Shown here piece after piece: positions 1-9,137 of a stretch of DNA of 64,000 bases. The stretch is from NCBI GenBank assembly GCA_029008875.1, contig JAQXJP010000006.1:21590-85589 (forward strand), written 5' to 3'. The DNA comes from Lachnospiraceae bacterium. Its GTDB lineage: Bacteria; Bacillota; Clostridia; Lachnospirales; Lachnospiraceae. The notes below the pieces were generated by a model. That model saw only the letters and a program-made list of their open reading frames with translations. It did not search any database and had not been told where the DNA came from. The number at the start of each line of letters is the position of its first letter. Position 1 is the first letter of the stretch. The position numbers and the translations under genes are program-made.

Positions 1-632
1 TTGGAGGCTTGGCTTCCTGCGGAATGCATACGCTTGGAAAGGCGCTGTTTGGCGCAACTCCACTGGAAAGCGGAAGCGTTGTGCTGGGTGATGGAACGCT
101 GATTAAAAACCCTAGTACGGCAATCAAGAAGAAAGTGGGTTACGTATCAAAGGATAGAGATATGGAATCGCTGTGCTTGAATGCCAGCATTCGAGATAAT
201 ATAGCGATTGCGGGAATGGATAAGTATCGAGGCTTTGCGGGCCTTATTACAAATCGCAGAGAGAAAGCGTACGTAAACAAACAGGTGGAGGACCTTTCCA
301 TTAAATGTTATAACCCCAGCCAATTGACCAGTCAATTGTCAGGAGGAAATAAACAGAAGGTTGTATTCGGAAAATGGATTGGTTGCGGAAGTGAAATATT
401 AATATTGGATTGCCCTACAAGAGGAGTAGATATCGGTGTAAAGCAGGCAATGTACCAATTAATGATTAAACTGAAAAAAGAAGGAAAATCTATTCTGATG
501 ATAAGTGAAGAACTTCCGGAGCTAATGGGAATGAGCGATCGCATCTTAATTATGAAAGATGGCGAGATTACGATGGAGTTTGAAAGATCAGAAGAATTGA
601 CAGATGCGCAGATCATCAAATACATGATCTAA
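1..632 (+). CDS. Sugar ABC importer ATPase, C-terminal part (RbsA/MglA type), truncated by window edge
   Basis: The reading frame is already open at base 3, so only the second nucleotide-binding domain (NBD2) of a two-cassette sugar ATPase is visible; the usual family length is about 500 residues. The signature LSGGNKQK, the D-loop region PTRGVD and the closing MSDRILIMKDG block are typical of RbsA/MglA/XylG. The phosphate-binding loop is badly eroded: GLASCGMHTL stands where the family has G-x-x-G-x-G-R-T-E-L. The catalytic Glu after Walker B is Cys (LILDCPTRG). Weak NBD2 sites are normal in this family, but losing both elements suggests that the unseen NBD1 does the hydrolysis. It acts at the inner face of the membrane with the permeases that follow 10 bases later, in an operon with a binding protein and rhamnose genes. 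Confidence 0.9.
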   Translation, partial: GGLASCGMHTLGKALFGATPLESGSVVLGDGTLIKNPSTAIKKKVGYVSKDRDMESLCLNASIRDNIAIAGMDKYRGFAGLITNRREKAYVNKQVEDLSIKCYNPSQLTSQLSGGNKQKVVFGKWIGCGSEILILDCPTRGVDIGVKQAMYQLMIKLKKEGKSILMISEELPELMGMSDRILIMKDGEITMEFERSEELTDAQIIKYMI

Positions 633-642
633 GGAGGCAGTA

Positions 643-1644
643 ATGGGAGCAAAAAAGTATGAAGGAAAAAAACTAAGTAAACATAGTGTAGGGCAGTTCT
701 TGATTTCGGCCCTTCCGTTTTTTGCACTTGTAGTACTGTTTATCGTCTTTTGCGTGGTGGTTCAGGCAAAAGGGTACCGGCTGGATCGCTATTTAGAAAT
801 TGTATTTGATGAAGGAGTTGTACTTGCAGTTGTGGCAACAGGTGCAATATTTATTTACACACTGGGAACCTTTGATATCAGTTTGGGGGCATCAACCCTG
901 TTTTCAGCAACCATGGGCGTAATGGTTTACAACGCCACAGAAAATTTCCTGTTGATGATTTTGGTGATTTTTGCAAGCGGAATAATGTGTTCCTTGTTTA
1001 ATTCGGTGTTGGCTTCGGTGTTTCATATTCCGGCCTTTGTCACGACGGTTGCTATGATGTCGGTTCTTTCCGCAATCGCGGGGCAGATTATTACAACGAA
1101 CGGAGGTGCATTGGGAGGTATTTCAATACCAAGTGCTATTGTAAAACCATTAGACGTACCAAGTGTAAAAATTATTCTTTTAGCAGTATTCTTTTTGCTT
1201 TGCTTGTTTGTATTTAACTATACAAAGGTTGGTCGTAGACAGAAATTTATAGGAGGAAATCCCCTGTGCGCAACATTAACAGGAATTAAATATAACAAGT
1301 ATGCAATTATTGCATTTGTGATGGCTGGGCTTGGGGTAGGACTTGGAGCACTTCTCACCTTGATTTATACCCCGTCTGTTACAACAACAACCGCTTCCAG
1401 TATTGGAATGAACATCTTCATTGCAATTGTTTTTGGTGGAATGCCGATTTCTGGAGGTGCAAGATCAAGAATTTACGCAGCGTTAGTTGGAGGATTCTCC
1501 TATATGCTTCTTAATGATGTATTGGAGTTAGTAATCGACAGTTCTGCGGCTTACGGATTAACGCAAGTGATAAGTGCAGTATTCTTTTTGGCGGTTGTCT
1601 ATATTACAGGAATGAATTACCGAACAAAAATGCTGCCTAGATAA
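643..1644 (+). CDS. Sugar ABC transporter permease (RbsC family)
   Basis: A 333-residue, strongly hydrophobic protein of the BPD_transp_2 type, the membrane channel partner of RbsA-like ATPases. About eight to ten membrane spans can be read, with the family's characteristic segments TFDISLGASTL (substrate-side motif) and the glycine-rich FGGMPISGGARSR loop near residue 270. It starts at an ATG ten bases after the ATPase stop and is preceded by AAGGAGG. A second, different RbsC-like permease lies downstream of the binding protein, so the transporter probably works as a heterodimeric channel. Its place upstream of GH78 and rhaBAD suggests rhamnose or rhamnosides as cargo; that is inference from context, since the family also carries ribose, galactose, xylose and others. 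Confidence 0.92.
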   Translation: MGAKKYEGKKLSKHSVGQFLISALPFFALVVLFIVFCVVVQAKGYRLDRYLEIVFDEGVVLAVVATGAIFIYTLGTFDISLGASTLFSATMGVMVYNATENFLLMILVIFASGIMCSLFNSVLASVFHIPAFVTTVAMMSVLSAIAGQIITTNGGALGGISIPSAIVKPLDVPSVKIILLAVFFLLCLFVFNYTKVGRRQKFIGGNPLCATLTGIKYNKYAIIAFVMAGLGVGLGALLTLIYTPSVTTTTASSIGMNIFIAIVFGGMPISGGARSRIYAALVGGFSYMLLNDVLELVIDSSAAYGLTQVISAVFFLAVVYITGMNYRTKMLPR

Positions 1645-1701
1645 TGAATTATGAATTCGATGCAATAACGCATTGAAGATAGATGAAAAGGAGGAAACAA
1701 A

Positions 1702-2889
1702 ATGAAAAAGAAGGTTACAAAGTTGTTTGGCATCGTTGCAGCATGTGTGCTGTCAATGAGTATGCTGATGGGGTGTGGTACTGGAGCTGCGACAGATGCT
1801 CCGGCAAGTACAGAAGCTGGTAGTGAGACCACAGATGCCGGTAAAACCGTAAAAATTGGTGTGTTGGTAGCAGATGTCAGTGGTGAAGAGGCACAGGGCT
1901 TTCGCTCATACTATGAGAACTATGTAGCAGCAAATTACAATGTGGAGTTTGATTATACAGATGCACTTCAGAGTGCTGAAGAAGAAAAATCAGCAATTGA
2001 GAAATTTGCATCTCAGGGATGCGATGCGATTATTTCTCTTTCAAGTAGTGATCGTGCAATGCAGATTGAGACATGCGAGGATTATGGCGTGTATTATGCG
2101 ATTGCATCCGGCGTTCTTGATGATGAGCAGTATGAGACATACAAAGGCTATGAGTATTTTGTAGGTCAGGTTGGACCAAGCAACGAAACAGAGTTTATGG
2201 CTGGAAAGGCTATGGGAGAGTACTTTAAGAATCAGGGTGTTTCTTCTGTAGCTATGTATGGAGCCTTTATTCCGAACCCGATGCATGTTTACAGGGCTGC
2301 AGGTGTAATTGCCGGATTAGGCGATACCTATGGCGGAACCGATGATATGGGAGCAATTGTTGGACAGATTTTTGAAGACCAGGGCGTTGATATTTCTAAG
2401 GTTGAGGGTGATGTTAATCTTGTTGCATATCTGCAGGGATATGGGGATACCACAACTGATGAGTTAAACGCAGCAATTCAGAAGAATCCGGAAGCATTCA
2501 TTTCTGTCGGAATGGCAACAACATTCTTTACACAGCCATTGAACGAAGCAGGAATTCCTTTCTCCGATATTGACTCTTTCACATCAATGAACGGAAGCGC
2601 AATTAAAGAAGGAAAGCTTTGCTACCTCGCTGGAAAATATTCATCATCAATTGGACCAACCTTTGCACTTGTAATGAATGCGGTAAATGGCAATGTTATT
2701 CGTGATTCAGAAGGAAATGCAGTTTCTTTCAGCCAGAATTATCTGGTAGCAACAGATGGTGATACCTTTGACACATACTTTGTTTCAGATAACGGGGATG
2801 CACCGATTTACGATAAGGAAACACTTGATTCAATTATTGGAGAAGATGTTACATATGATGATTTAGCCGCACTTATTTCATCAAAGTAA
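1702..2889 (+). CDS. Sugar ABC transporter substrate-binding lipoprotein
   Basis: A 395-residue secreted binding protein. It has a signal peptide of about 24 residues ending in a lipobox (SMLMGCG), so it should be lipid-anchored outside the membrane. A low-complexity Thr/Ala/Ser linker follows, then a periplasmic-binding fold beginning KIGVLVADVSGEEAQGF, as in ribose/galactose-type binding proteins. It starts at an ATG with an upstream AAAGGAGG. It lies between two RbsC-like permeases, the ordinary layout for a CUT2 importer. The ligand cannot be read from sequence; rhamnose or a short rhamnoside is inferred from the GH78 and rhaB-rhaA-rhaD genes downstream. Confidence 0.9.
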   Translation: MKKKVTKLFGIVAACVLSMSMLMGCGTGAATDAPASTEAGSETTDAGKTVKIGVLVADVSGEEAQGFRSYYENYVAANYNVEFDYTDALQSAEEEKSAIEKFASQGCDAIISLSSSDRAMQIETCEDYGVYYAIASGVLDDEQYETYKGYEYFVGQVGPSNETEFMAGKAMGEYFKNQGVSSVAMYGAFIPNPMHVYRAAGVIAGLGDTYGGTDDMGAIVGQIFEDQGVDISKVEGDVNLVAYLQGYGDTTTDELNAAIQKNPEAFISVGMATTFFTQPLNEAGIPFSDIDSFTSMNGSAIKEGKLCYLAGKYSSSIGPTFALVMNAVNGNVIRDSEGNAVSFSQNYLVATDGDTFDTYFVSDNGDAPIYDKETLDSIIGEDVTYDDLAALISSK

Positions 2890-2917
2890 AAAAGTTATTG
2901 GAAAAATGGAGGCTATT

Positions 2918-3907
2918 ATGAGCACTTCGAAACGCATTATAGGAACATTGGCAATCCCTGTGATTGCAATTGTAATCATGGAAATACTATGTCTTGGTCA
3001 TGGTCAGCATATAATTGCAAATAGTAAAAGCTTTGACAATTTTGTGGTCTACACAGCCATAGTGATGATTACAACGATTGCATTATCCATCAATCTAAAC
3101 AGCGGCAGATTCGATTTTTCGCTGGGCTCCATGGCAGCTTTATCTGCTGTTATCGGAGCGAAAATAACCTATGCTCTCTTACAGGGAGGAACAGGAAGTG
3201 CACCGCTTATGCTTTTACTCACGGTATTAGCAGGGATTATCCTTGGTTTAATTTCAGGAGGATTGTATGTTATTCTTCGAATCCCTCCTATCATTACATC
3301 CCTGGGTGTCGCCCTGATTTATGAGGGGATTTTGTACACCATAACGAGTGGAAAATATGTGATGGCTGAAGTGCAAAACGCATCGCTTTCCAAATTCGTT
3401 GGAACATGGGTATATGCAGCAATTGTCATTGTAGTGGTACTGGCATTTGTAATCATTGTGTTTGATCATACGAGATTTGGGTTTGAATACAATGCACTTC
3501 GCAACGGGCAAAAGGTTGCCGTGAATACCGGAATTGAGGAAGTTGGGAATGCGGTAATTTGCTATGCCATATGTGGGGGACTGATGGGACTTGTTGGATT
3601 TTTTAATGCAGCAAGGAATACCAATATTAATGGCGGCCTGCTTAATTTTGGTAGCATCGCAATTATGTTTACTGCGTTCTTGCCTATGTTTATCGGATCC
3701 TACATTGGAAGATTTTGTAATGAAAAGATTGGCTTTTTATTGGCAGCAATCACAATGAGCGCATTGAACTCCACCTTTGCAGTGTTCTCCAATGAGGTGA
3801 CAGCTTCGGTGCAGTCCATTATTAACGCGGTGCTTTTAGTAGCATTCTTAATCTATCTAAATAACGAAAAATTACTTGTGAAAATTCTTTCTCCAAAGAA
3901 TAAGTAA
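2918..3907 (+). CDS. Second sugar ABC transporter permease (RbsC family)
   Basis: A 329-residue multi-span permease, clearly homologous to but distinct from the one at 643. It has the family segment NSGRFDFSLGSMAAL near residue 60 and a late glycine-containing loop (GSIAIMFTAFLPMFIGS). I chose the ATG at 2918 because GGAGG at 2908-2912 sits five bases before it; the in-frame ATG at 2906 overlaps that ribosome site and would lack one. It probably pairs with the first permease. The gene is followed directly by a strong intrinsic terminator, which closes the transporter part of the locus. Confidence 0.9.
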   Translation: MSTSKRIIGTLAIPVIAIVIMEILCLGHGQHIIANSKSFDNFVVYTAIVMITTIALSINLNSGRFDFSLGSMAALSAVIGAKITYALLQGGTGSAPLMLLLTVLAGIILGLISGGLYVILRIPPIITSLGVALIYEGILYTITSGKYVMAEVQNASLSKFVGTWVYAAIVIVVVLAFVIIVFDHTRFGFEYNALRNGQKVAVNTGIEEVGNAVICYAICGGLMGLVGFFNAARNTNINGGLLNFGSIAIMFTAFLPMFIGSYIGRFCNEKIGFLLAAITMSALNSTFAVFSNEVTASVQSIINAVLLVAFLIYLNNEKLLVKILSPKNK

Positions 3908-3910
3908 ACA

Positions 3911-3945
3911 AAAGCCCCTTTGGAGAATTTCCAAAGGGGCTTTTT
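3911..3945 (+). terminator. Intrinsic terminator between importer and rhamnosidase genes
   Basis: A perfect 13-bp stem (AAAGCCCCTTTGG pairing with its complement), a 7-base loop and a T run. Only about 25 bases separate it from the next start codon and no promoter is visible there. The downstream genes may therefore depend on read-through, which would make it an expression step-down rather than a full stop. Confidence 0.88.
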
Positions 3946-3970
3946 CTAATCAAAGCTGTGGAGTATAGAC

Positions 3971-5494
3971 ATGAAAAACAACGAACTGCTAAAAAAGGCA
4001 TTAAAGAATTTGCCAAGACTAAATGAAATTGAAGTAGAGGTAACACAAACGGTTTCTTTTTCTTTGGACAGGGAACGGAACACGCTAAAGAAAGTGGAAC
4101 CTAGTTATAAAGAGAAATTATTAAATAAGGGCGATGAGGTTATTCTTGATTTTGGAAACCATCAAGTGGGCTATCTTGAGTTGAATCTGGACTATAGAGG
4201 AAGCCATCCGGATGCCCCTGTTTGGTTACGAATTCAATTTGCAGAACAACCAATTGAGCTTTTTGAAAACGCAAAAGAGTATCAGGGCTGGATATCGTCT
4301 TCATGGATTGAAGAGGAACAAATTCATATAGATTTAGTACCTTCTGTTCTGAAACTTGAACGAAGATATGCATTCAGATATGTAAAAATTCAGGTCATTG
4401 ATATTAGCAGCAAGTTTTCACTTTTAATAAAGGATGCTACTTGTACTGCGGTTTCATCAGCAGATGACACCTGCCTAAAGGCATATAAAACCACCAATGA
4501 TTTACATAGGAAGATGGATCAGGTCGCATGTAGAACCCTCCACAACTGTATGCAGACAGTGTTCGAAGACGGACCAAAACGAGATCGGAGACTATGGCTT
4601 GGAGATCTTAGAATACAGGCATTGACCAATTATGAAACTTATGAAAACAGCGAGATGGTAAAATCGTGTCTTTATCTTTTTGCAGCTCTTCCGTTTGGAA
4701 ATGGGCAAATGGGTGCCTGCCTGTTTTTGGAACCGGAACCGGAAGTAGATGATACCGTCATGTTTGACTATTCGTTATTCTTTGTTGCAGCGCTTCGGGA
4801 TTACTACAAGAAAACAAAAGATATGGAAACACTTGTAGATTTATGGCCTACTGCGTTAAGCCAGATTTATATTGCAGAAGAAAAAATCGGTGATCAAGGG
4901 GTTGTACTCGATTCTGACGCTATGGGCTGGTGCTTTGTGGACTGGAATCTTGTATTAAATAAACAGGCATCTGCACAAGGAATCTTTCTATATGCATTGA
5001 ATGCTGCAATTGAACTTGCAGACGAATTGAATGAAATAGAAGAGCAGAAGAATCTGAAAAAAATCTATAACAACGCAAAGAGTGATGCGTTAAAAGCATT
5101 TTGGGATGATTCGCAAGAGTGCTTTGTAAGCGGAAATCAACAACAGATTTCAATGGCTTCTCAAGTATGGATGATTCTCGGCGGAGCAATTGAAGGGGAG
5201 GAAGCCAGACACTTGTTGGAACGGATGGAGAACCGAAAAGACAAAATCGATATGGTAACTCCATATATGTACCATAATTACGTTGAGGCATTAATTTCTC
5301 TGGGTGAGAAAGAAAAAGCATTAACAAAAATCGAGGAGTATTGGGGAGGAATGGTTTCTCGCGGTGCGGATACCTTTTGGGAACTGTTCAATCCGGACAA
5401 TCCGAATGAGTCGCCGTATGGGGGAACTATTGTGAATAGTTACTGCCATGCATGGAGCTGCGGACCGGCATATTTTCTACGCAAATATTATTAA
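3971..5494 (+). CDS. Cytoplasmic alpha-L-rhamnosidase-like protein (GH78)
   Basis: A 507-residue protein that should release terminal alpha-L-rhamnose from imported rhamnosides. The (alpha/alpha)6-barrel signature of GH78 is clear: EDGPKRDRRLWLGDLR at about residues 196-211, containing the conserved acidic and KRDR residues, and a C-terminal NSYCHAWSCGPAYFL block. An N-terminal beta-sandwich of roughly 160 residues (DFGNHQVGYLELNL) precedes the barrel. At 507 residues it is shorter than most GH78 enzymes (often 700-1000), so accessory domains are missing. There is no signal peptide, so it acts inside the cell. TGGAG lies seven bases before the ATG. The rhamnose it frees would feed RhaA/RhaB/RhaD encoded downstream. 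Confidence 0.88.
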   Translation: MKNNELLKKALKNLPRLNEIEVEVTQTVSFSLDRERNTLKKVEPSYKEKLLNKGDEVILDFGNHQVGYLELNLDYRGSHPDAPVWLRIQFAEQPIELFENAKEYQGWISSSWIEEEQIHIDLVPSVLKLERRYAFRYVKIQVIDISSKFSLLIKDATCTAVSSADDTCLKAYKTTNDLHRKMDQVACRTLHNCMQTVFEDGPKRDRRLWLGDLRIQALTNYETYENSEMVKSCLYLFAALPFGNGQMGACLFLEPEPEVDDTVMFDYSLFFVAALRDYYKKTKDMETLVDLWPTALSQIYIAEEKIGDQGVVLDSDAMGWCFVDWNLVLNKQASAQGIFLYALNAAIELADELNEIEEQKNLKKIYNNAKSDALKAFWDDSQECFVSGNQQQISMASQVWMILGGAIEGEEARHLLERMENRKDKIDMVTPYMYHNYVEALISLGEKEKALTKIEEYWGGMVSRGADTFWELFNPDNPNESPYGGTIVNSYCHAWSCGPAYFLRKYY

Positions 5495-5527
5495 TAATCG
5501 CAGAAATATAAAATTGGGGTGCGTTTA

Positions 5528-7369
5528 ATGAGAAAAAAAATAGCTGTGTTTATCTGCGCAATTAGTTTTAGCAATCAGAAGCGCATTTTAGAGGGAATAT
5601 TACAGGAAGCCCAAAAACGTGATGTGGATGTTTTTATCTTTACCTGCCACGTGAATCACTCTGCCAGCTATATGAAAATCAAAGGAGCATATTCCGTAAT
5701 GCTTTTGCCCAATTTCTCTGAATTTGACGGCATTATTATAATGAAAAATTCGATTCAGCAGATGGACATTGTGGAAGAACTGGAGAGTAAAATACGCGCA
5801 AGTAATATTCCTGCAGTGAGCATTGATGAAGAAATAAATGGAATGCATTATGTTGGAATATCCAATTATGATGCACAAAAACAGATGGTTGAGCATCTGA
5901 TTTTCAAACATCAATGCAAACGGATATGTTATGTAACCGGTCTGGTTGATAACAGAGAGGGGAAAGAACGATTTCAGGCATTTATAGATGCTTGCCGGGA
6001 GAATGGGATTGCGTGCTCAAAGGAGAATATTTTTTACGGAGATTATGTGTTTTCCTGCGGGGAAGCGGCTGTGGCGAAATTCTTTTCCGGGGAACAGAAA
6101 CCGGATGCTATTGTGTGTGCAAATGACGGCATGGCAATGGGAGCGATTGGAGCGCTGACCAAAATGGGGTACAAGGTGCCTCAAGATGTATTGGTTACGG
6201 GATTTGATAATGATACGTTCTCAAAATACTGTATTCCAATGCTTTCTACGGTAGATCAGAGACAGGAGGAATTAGGTCAATCAGCAATAGAGATTTTGTT
6301 GACAAATTCTTTAAAGACTCAGGTAAAAAAGTGCGTGGAGCCACAGGTTATAATCGGAGAAAGCTGTGGCTGCCTAAAAAAGGCGAAATTTTCTGTTGAT
6401 GAGGTGAGAAACACGTACAGTCGGGAAATTGGAACTATCAGTCAGGCAGTTGATTGCATGAAAAATATGTCCATTGAACTGGCGGGCCTGGAGAGCATGG
6501 AAGAATTATATGAGCGGTTGCAAAAATATATTATTGCTTCCGATATGAAAGCGTTTTTCTTATGTATAGAAAAAGAAGATGATTTGCTGGAAATACCGTT
6601 GGCATATATAAACAATGAATTTAAAAAAATAGCTCCTTATAAAAAGGGAAGCGTATTGCCGAATTCTGTACGCAATACATCGAAACCGGCATTTTACATT
6701 GTTACTTCTCTTTTCTGTAATGATATAAATTTTGGATACATTGTGCAAAGGGACAGTAGGTTTGCGCTGGAATCGGAGCTGGCATATTCCTGGGTTGTGA
6801 ATGTCGGGATTGCAATTGAAAATATTCGAAAAATAGGATTAATGCAGGAAATGGTTAATCGGTTGAATTCGATGTGGATGTACGATACCTTGACCAATTT
6901 ATACAATCGAGGCGGATTTTACTATTTCGCCCAAAAAATGTTGACTCGAATGCAGGAGGTTCATGGAAAATGCTTCTTAATTTTTTTTGATTTGGATGGC
7001 TTAAAGGCTGTTAATGACACGAAGGGCCATGAAATGGGAGACCAGTATATTGTGGCTATGGCCAAAGTGATACAGGAAGTATTAGAGAAAACAAAACAGA
7101 CCACCTCAATAGGAATGCGCTACGGAGGTGATGAATTTGTAGTATTTGGGGAGTGTATTACCGAACAGGAACCGATTGTTTTTATTGAATCGGTTCATGA
7201 GGAAATATGTGAAGTAAATAAGAACAGGAATGATTTTAATCTATCGTGCAGTATGGGGTATTCTTTGCATAATGCTGTTGAAATTGAAGACTTAAATGGT
7301 CTGATTGAGGAAGCGGACAAGAAAATGTACGAGGAAAAAAAGGCAAAAAGGGGGAGAAATACAAGATGA
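5528..7369 (+). CDS. LacI-type sugar-binding domain fused to GGDEF diguanylate cyclase
   Basis: A 613-residue soluble protein predicted to make c-di-GMP in response to a sugar. Residues 1-280 are a LacI/periplasmic-binding-protein fold (KKIAVFICAISFSNQKRILEG; CANDGMAMGAIGAL; DVLVTGFDND) without the LacI helix-turn-helix head. A Cys-containing SCGC linker and a GAF-like middle region (about 300-440) follow, then a GGDEF domain beginning MYDTLTNLYNRGGF, with FDLDGLKAVND and an intact RYGGDEF at about 531-537. No RxxD inhibitory site is evident in front of it. No membrane segment is seen. I prefer the ATG at 5528 (TTGGGG eight bases upstream) to the GTG at 5519. Its stop overlaps the next start (ATGA). 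A paralogue with the same order lies at 54223. Confidence 0.88.
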   Translation: MRKKIAVFICAISFSNQKRILEGILQEAQKRDVDVFIFTCHVNHSASYMKIKGAYSVMLLPNFSEFDGIIIMKNSIQQMDIVEELESKIRASNIPAVSIDEEINGMHYVGISNYDAQKQMVEHLIFKHQCKRICYVTGLVDNREGKERFQAFIDACRENGIACSKENIFYGDYVFSCGEAAVAKFFSGEQKPDAIVCANDGMAMGAIGALTKMGYKVPQDVLVTGFDNDTFSKYCIPMLSTVDQRQEELGQSAIEILLTNSLKTQVKKCVEPQVIIGESCGCLKKAKFSVDEVRNTYSREIGTISQAVDCMKNMSIELAGLESMEELYERLQKYIIASDMKAFFLCIEKEDDLLEIPLAYINNEFKKIAPYKKGSVLPNSVRNTSKPAFYIVTSLFCNDINFGYIVQRDSRFALESELAYSWVVNVGIAIENIRKIGLMQEMVNRLNSMWMYDTLTNLYNRGGFYYFAQKMLTRMQEVHGKCFLIFFDLDGLKAVNDTKGHEMGDQYIVAMAKVIQEVLEKTKQTTSIGMRYGGDEFVVFGECITEQEPIVFIESVHEEICEVNKNRNDFNLSCSMGYSLHNAVEIEDLNGLIEEADKKMYEEKKAKRGRNTR

Positions 7370-9120
7370 ATTTAAAAGGAAATCCGTTTTATCTATCAGA
7401 CTGTGATATTGCTTGGATTGAAAATACGTTGGCTGGTATGTCAGAGGAAGAAAAGGTTGGGCAGTTGTTCGTACCACTGGGGCTATCGGATGATGAACAC
7501 CTATTACACCATCTGATAGATGAATGCCATATTGGAGGAATCATGTATCGTACAGGCCCCATGGAGAATGCTCGGCGAACCCATGAAACCATTCAGCAAA
7601 TGGCAAAAATACCGCTTTTAATTGCAGCAAATACAGAGGCCGGTGGAGATGGAATCTGTCTGGAAGGAACAACCTTTGGAAAGCCAATGAATGTAGCGGC
7701 AACAAGTGATGCAAACAATGCTTATAGGATGGGATATGTAGCCTGTAAAGAAGGGGCTGCTGTGGGAATGAATTGGTCCCTTGCACCAATTATTGATATT
7801 GACTATGAATTCCACAATCCAATTACAAATGTCCGCACATTTGGTTCTAATCCCGAAACCGTTCGAGCAATGGGAAGCGCATATTTAAAAGGCGCAAAAG
7901 AGAATCAGGTTGCCGTTGCGATTAAGCATTTCCCGGGCGATGGCTGCGATGAGCGCGACCAGCATATAGTGACCTCTGTAAACCCCATGAGTGTAGAAGA
8001 ATGGGAGAAGACATACGGATATGTATACAGAAGCTTGATTGCAGAAGGTGCACAGACGGTTATGGTTGGTCATATTGCATTACCTGCTTATGTCGAGGAA
8101 CTAAAGCCAAATGCTGAAGAAACGGAAAAATATTGTCCGGCATCTATTTCGAAGGAATTGCTGACAGGTCTACTGCGAGAAAAAATAGGCTTCAATGGTG
8201 TTATTTCAACGGATTCCACATGCATGGTCGGTTATACGACTGCCATGAAACGAAAGGATGCAGTTGTTAGTTCCATAGCGAACGGCTGTGACATTATTTT
8301 GTTTAATCGCGATTTGGACGAAGACATTTCTTTTGTAAAAGAAGGAATTGCGGATGGAAGAATTACGAAAGAGAGATTGGATGAAGCGGTTACACGTATT
8401 TTGGCATTGAAGGCTTCGCTAGGACTTCCTGCAAAAAAGATAGAAAACAGACTGGTTCCGGATGCATCCGCTTTGAAGACGATTGGATGTAAGGAGCATA
8501 ACGCTTGGGCAAAGGAAGTGTCGGAGCAATCGGTGACATTGGTAAAGGATACGCAGAAGCTGCTCCCTATTTCGGTGGAAAAGTATCCGAGGGTATATTT
8601 GAATGTAATTCAAAGAAAACTTACAAGTGCAGAGGATCCAGTCGTATTGGCATGGAAAGAACTTTTTGAACAAGAGGGCTTCCAGGTGACCGTGCGAGAC
8701 CGTTCCACAACGATAGAAATAGAGAACTTTTTGGGACACAATATGACTCCAAAGAAAAAGGAACTTATGGATGAACTTTACCGGAGCGTCGGCGAATTTA
8801 CTAAAACAAGAGACTTATATGTATACATCCTGAACATTGAGAATGGTTCAAACAATACCACAGCTAGGCTGGATTGGAATGTTGTTTTTGGATTGGGCGA
8901 TGATGCACCTTGGTTTTCCCAGGAAATCCCGGTACTTTTTATCAGCACCGCAAATCCTTATCACTTATTTGATGCCCCGATGGCAAAAACTTTGATTAAT
9001 TCATATAACAGTAATCCGACGCAAAATAAGGCTGTTATGGACAAAATTATGGGAAGAAGCCCATTTATGGGAACAAGTCCGGTTGACCCGTTTTGCGGGA
9101 AAGATTACTTAAAAATGTAG
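7366..9120 (+). CDS. Glycoside hydrolase family 3 enzyme
   Basis: A 584-residue GH3 protein of the NagZ/beta-hexosaminidase-like branch. The N-terminal barrel shows KHFPGDGCDERDQH at about 186-199 and the probable nucleophile Asp in VISTDSTCMVG near residue 283. A C-terminal alpha/beta domain begins around residue 380 (KEVSEQSVTLVKDTQKLLP). There is no signal peptide, so the substrate is cytoplasmic. The start codon overlaps the stop of the GGDEF gene, indicating translational coupling. In this locus it could remove a beta-linked sugar from plant rhamnosides after GH78 action, but the specificity (beta-glucoside, N-acetylhexosamine or other) cannot be assigned from sequence. Confidence 0.88.
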   Translation: MNLKGNPFYLSDCDIAWIENTLAGMSEEEKVGQLFVPLGLSDDEHLLHHLIDECHIGGIMYRTGPMENARRTHETIQQMAKIPLLIAANTEAGGDGICLEGTTFGKPMNVAATSDANNAYRMGYVACKEGAAVGMNWSLAPIIDIDYEFHNPITNVRTFGSNPETVRAMGSAYLKGAKENQVAVAIKHFPGDGCDERDQHIVTSVNPMSVEEWEKTYGYVYRSLIAEGAQTVMVGHIALPAYVEELKPNAEETEKYCPASISKELLTGLLREKIGFNGVISTDSTCMVGYTTAMKRKDAVVSSIANGCDIILFNRDLDEDISFVKEGIADGRITKERLDEAVTRILALKASLGLPAKKIENRLVPDASALKTIGCKEHNAWAKEVSEQSVTLVKDTQKLLPISVEKYPRVYLNVIQRKLTSAEDPVVLAWKELFEQEGFQVTVRDRSTTIEIENFLGHNMTPKKKELMDELYRSVGEFTKTRDLYVYILNIENGSNNTTARLDWNVVFGLGDDAPWFSQEIPVLFISTANPYHLFDAPMAKTLINSYNSNPTQNKAVMDKIMGRSPFMGTSPVDPFCGKDYLKM

Positions 9121-9137
9121 TAGATAGGAGGGCGCAT

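Noticed and set aside
5519..5527. GTG start for the first LacI-like/GGDEF gene
   Set aside because: It has no ribosome site, whereas the ATG at 5528 has TTGGGG at the right distance.
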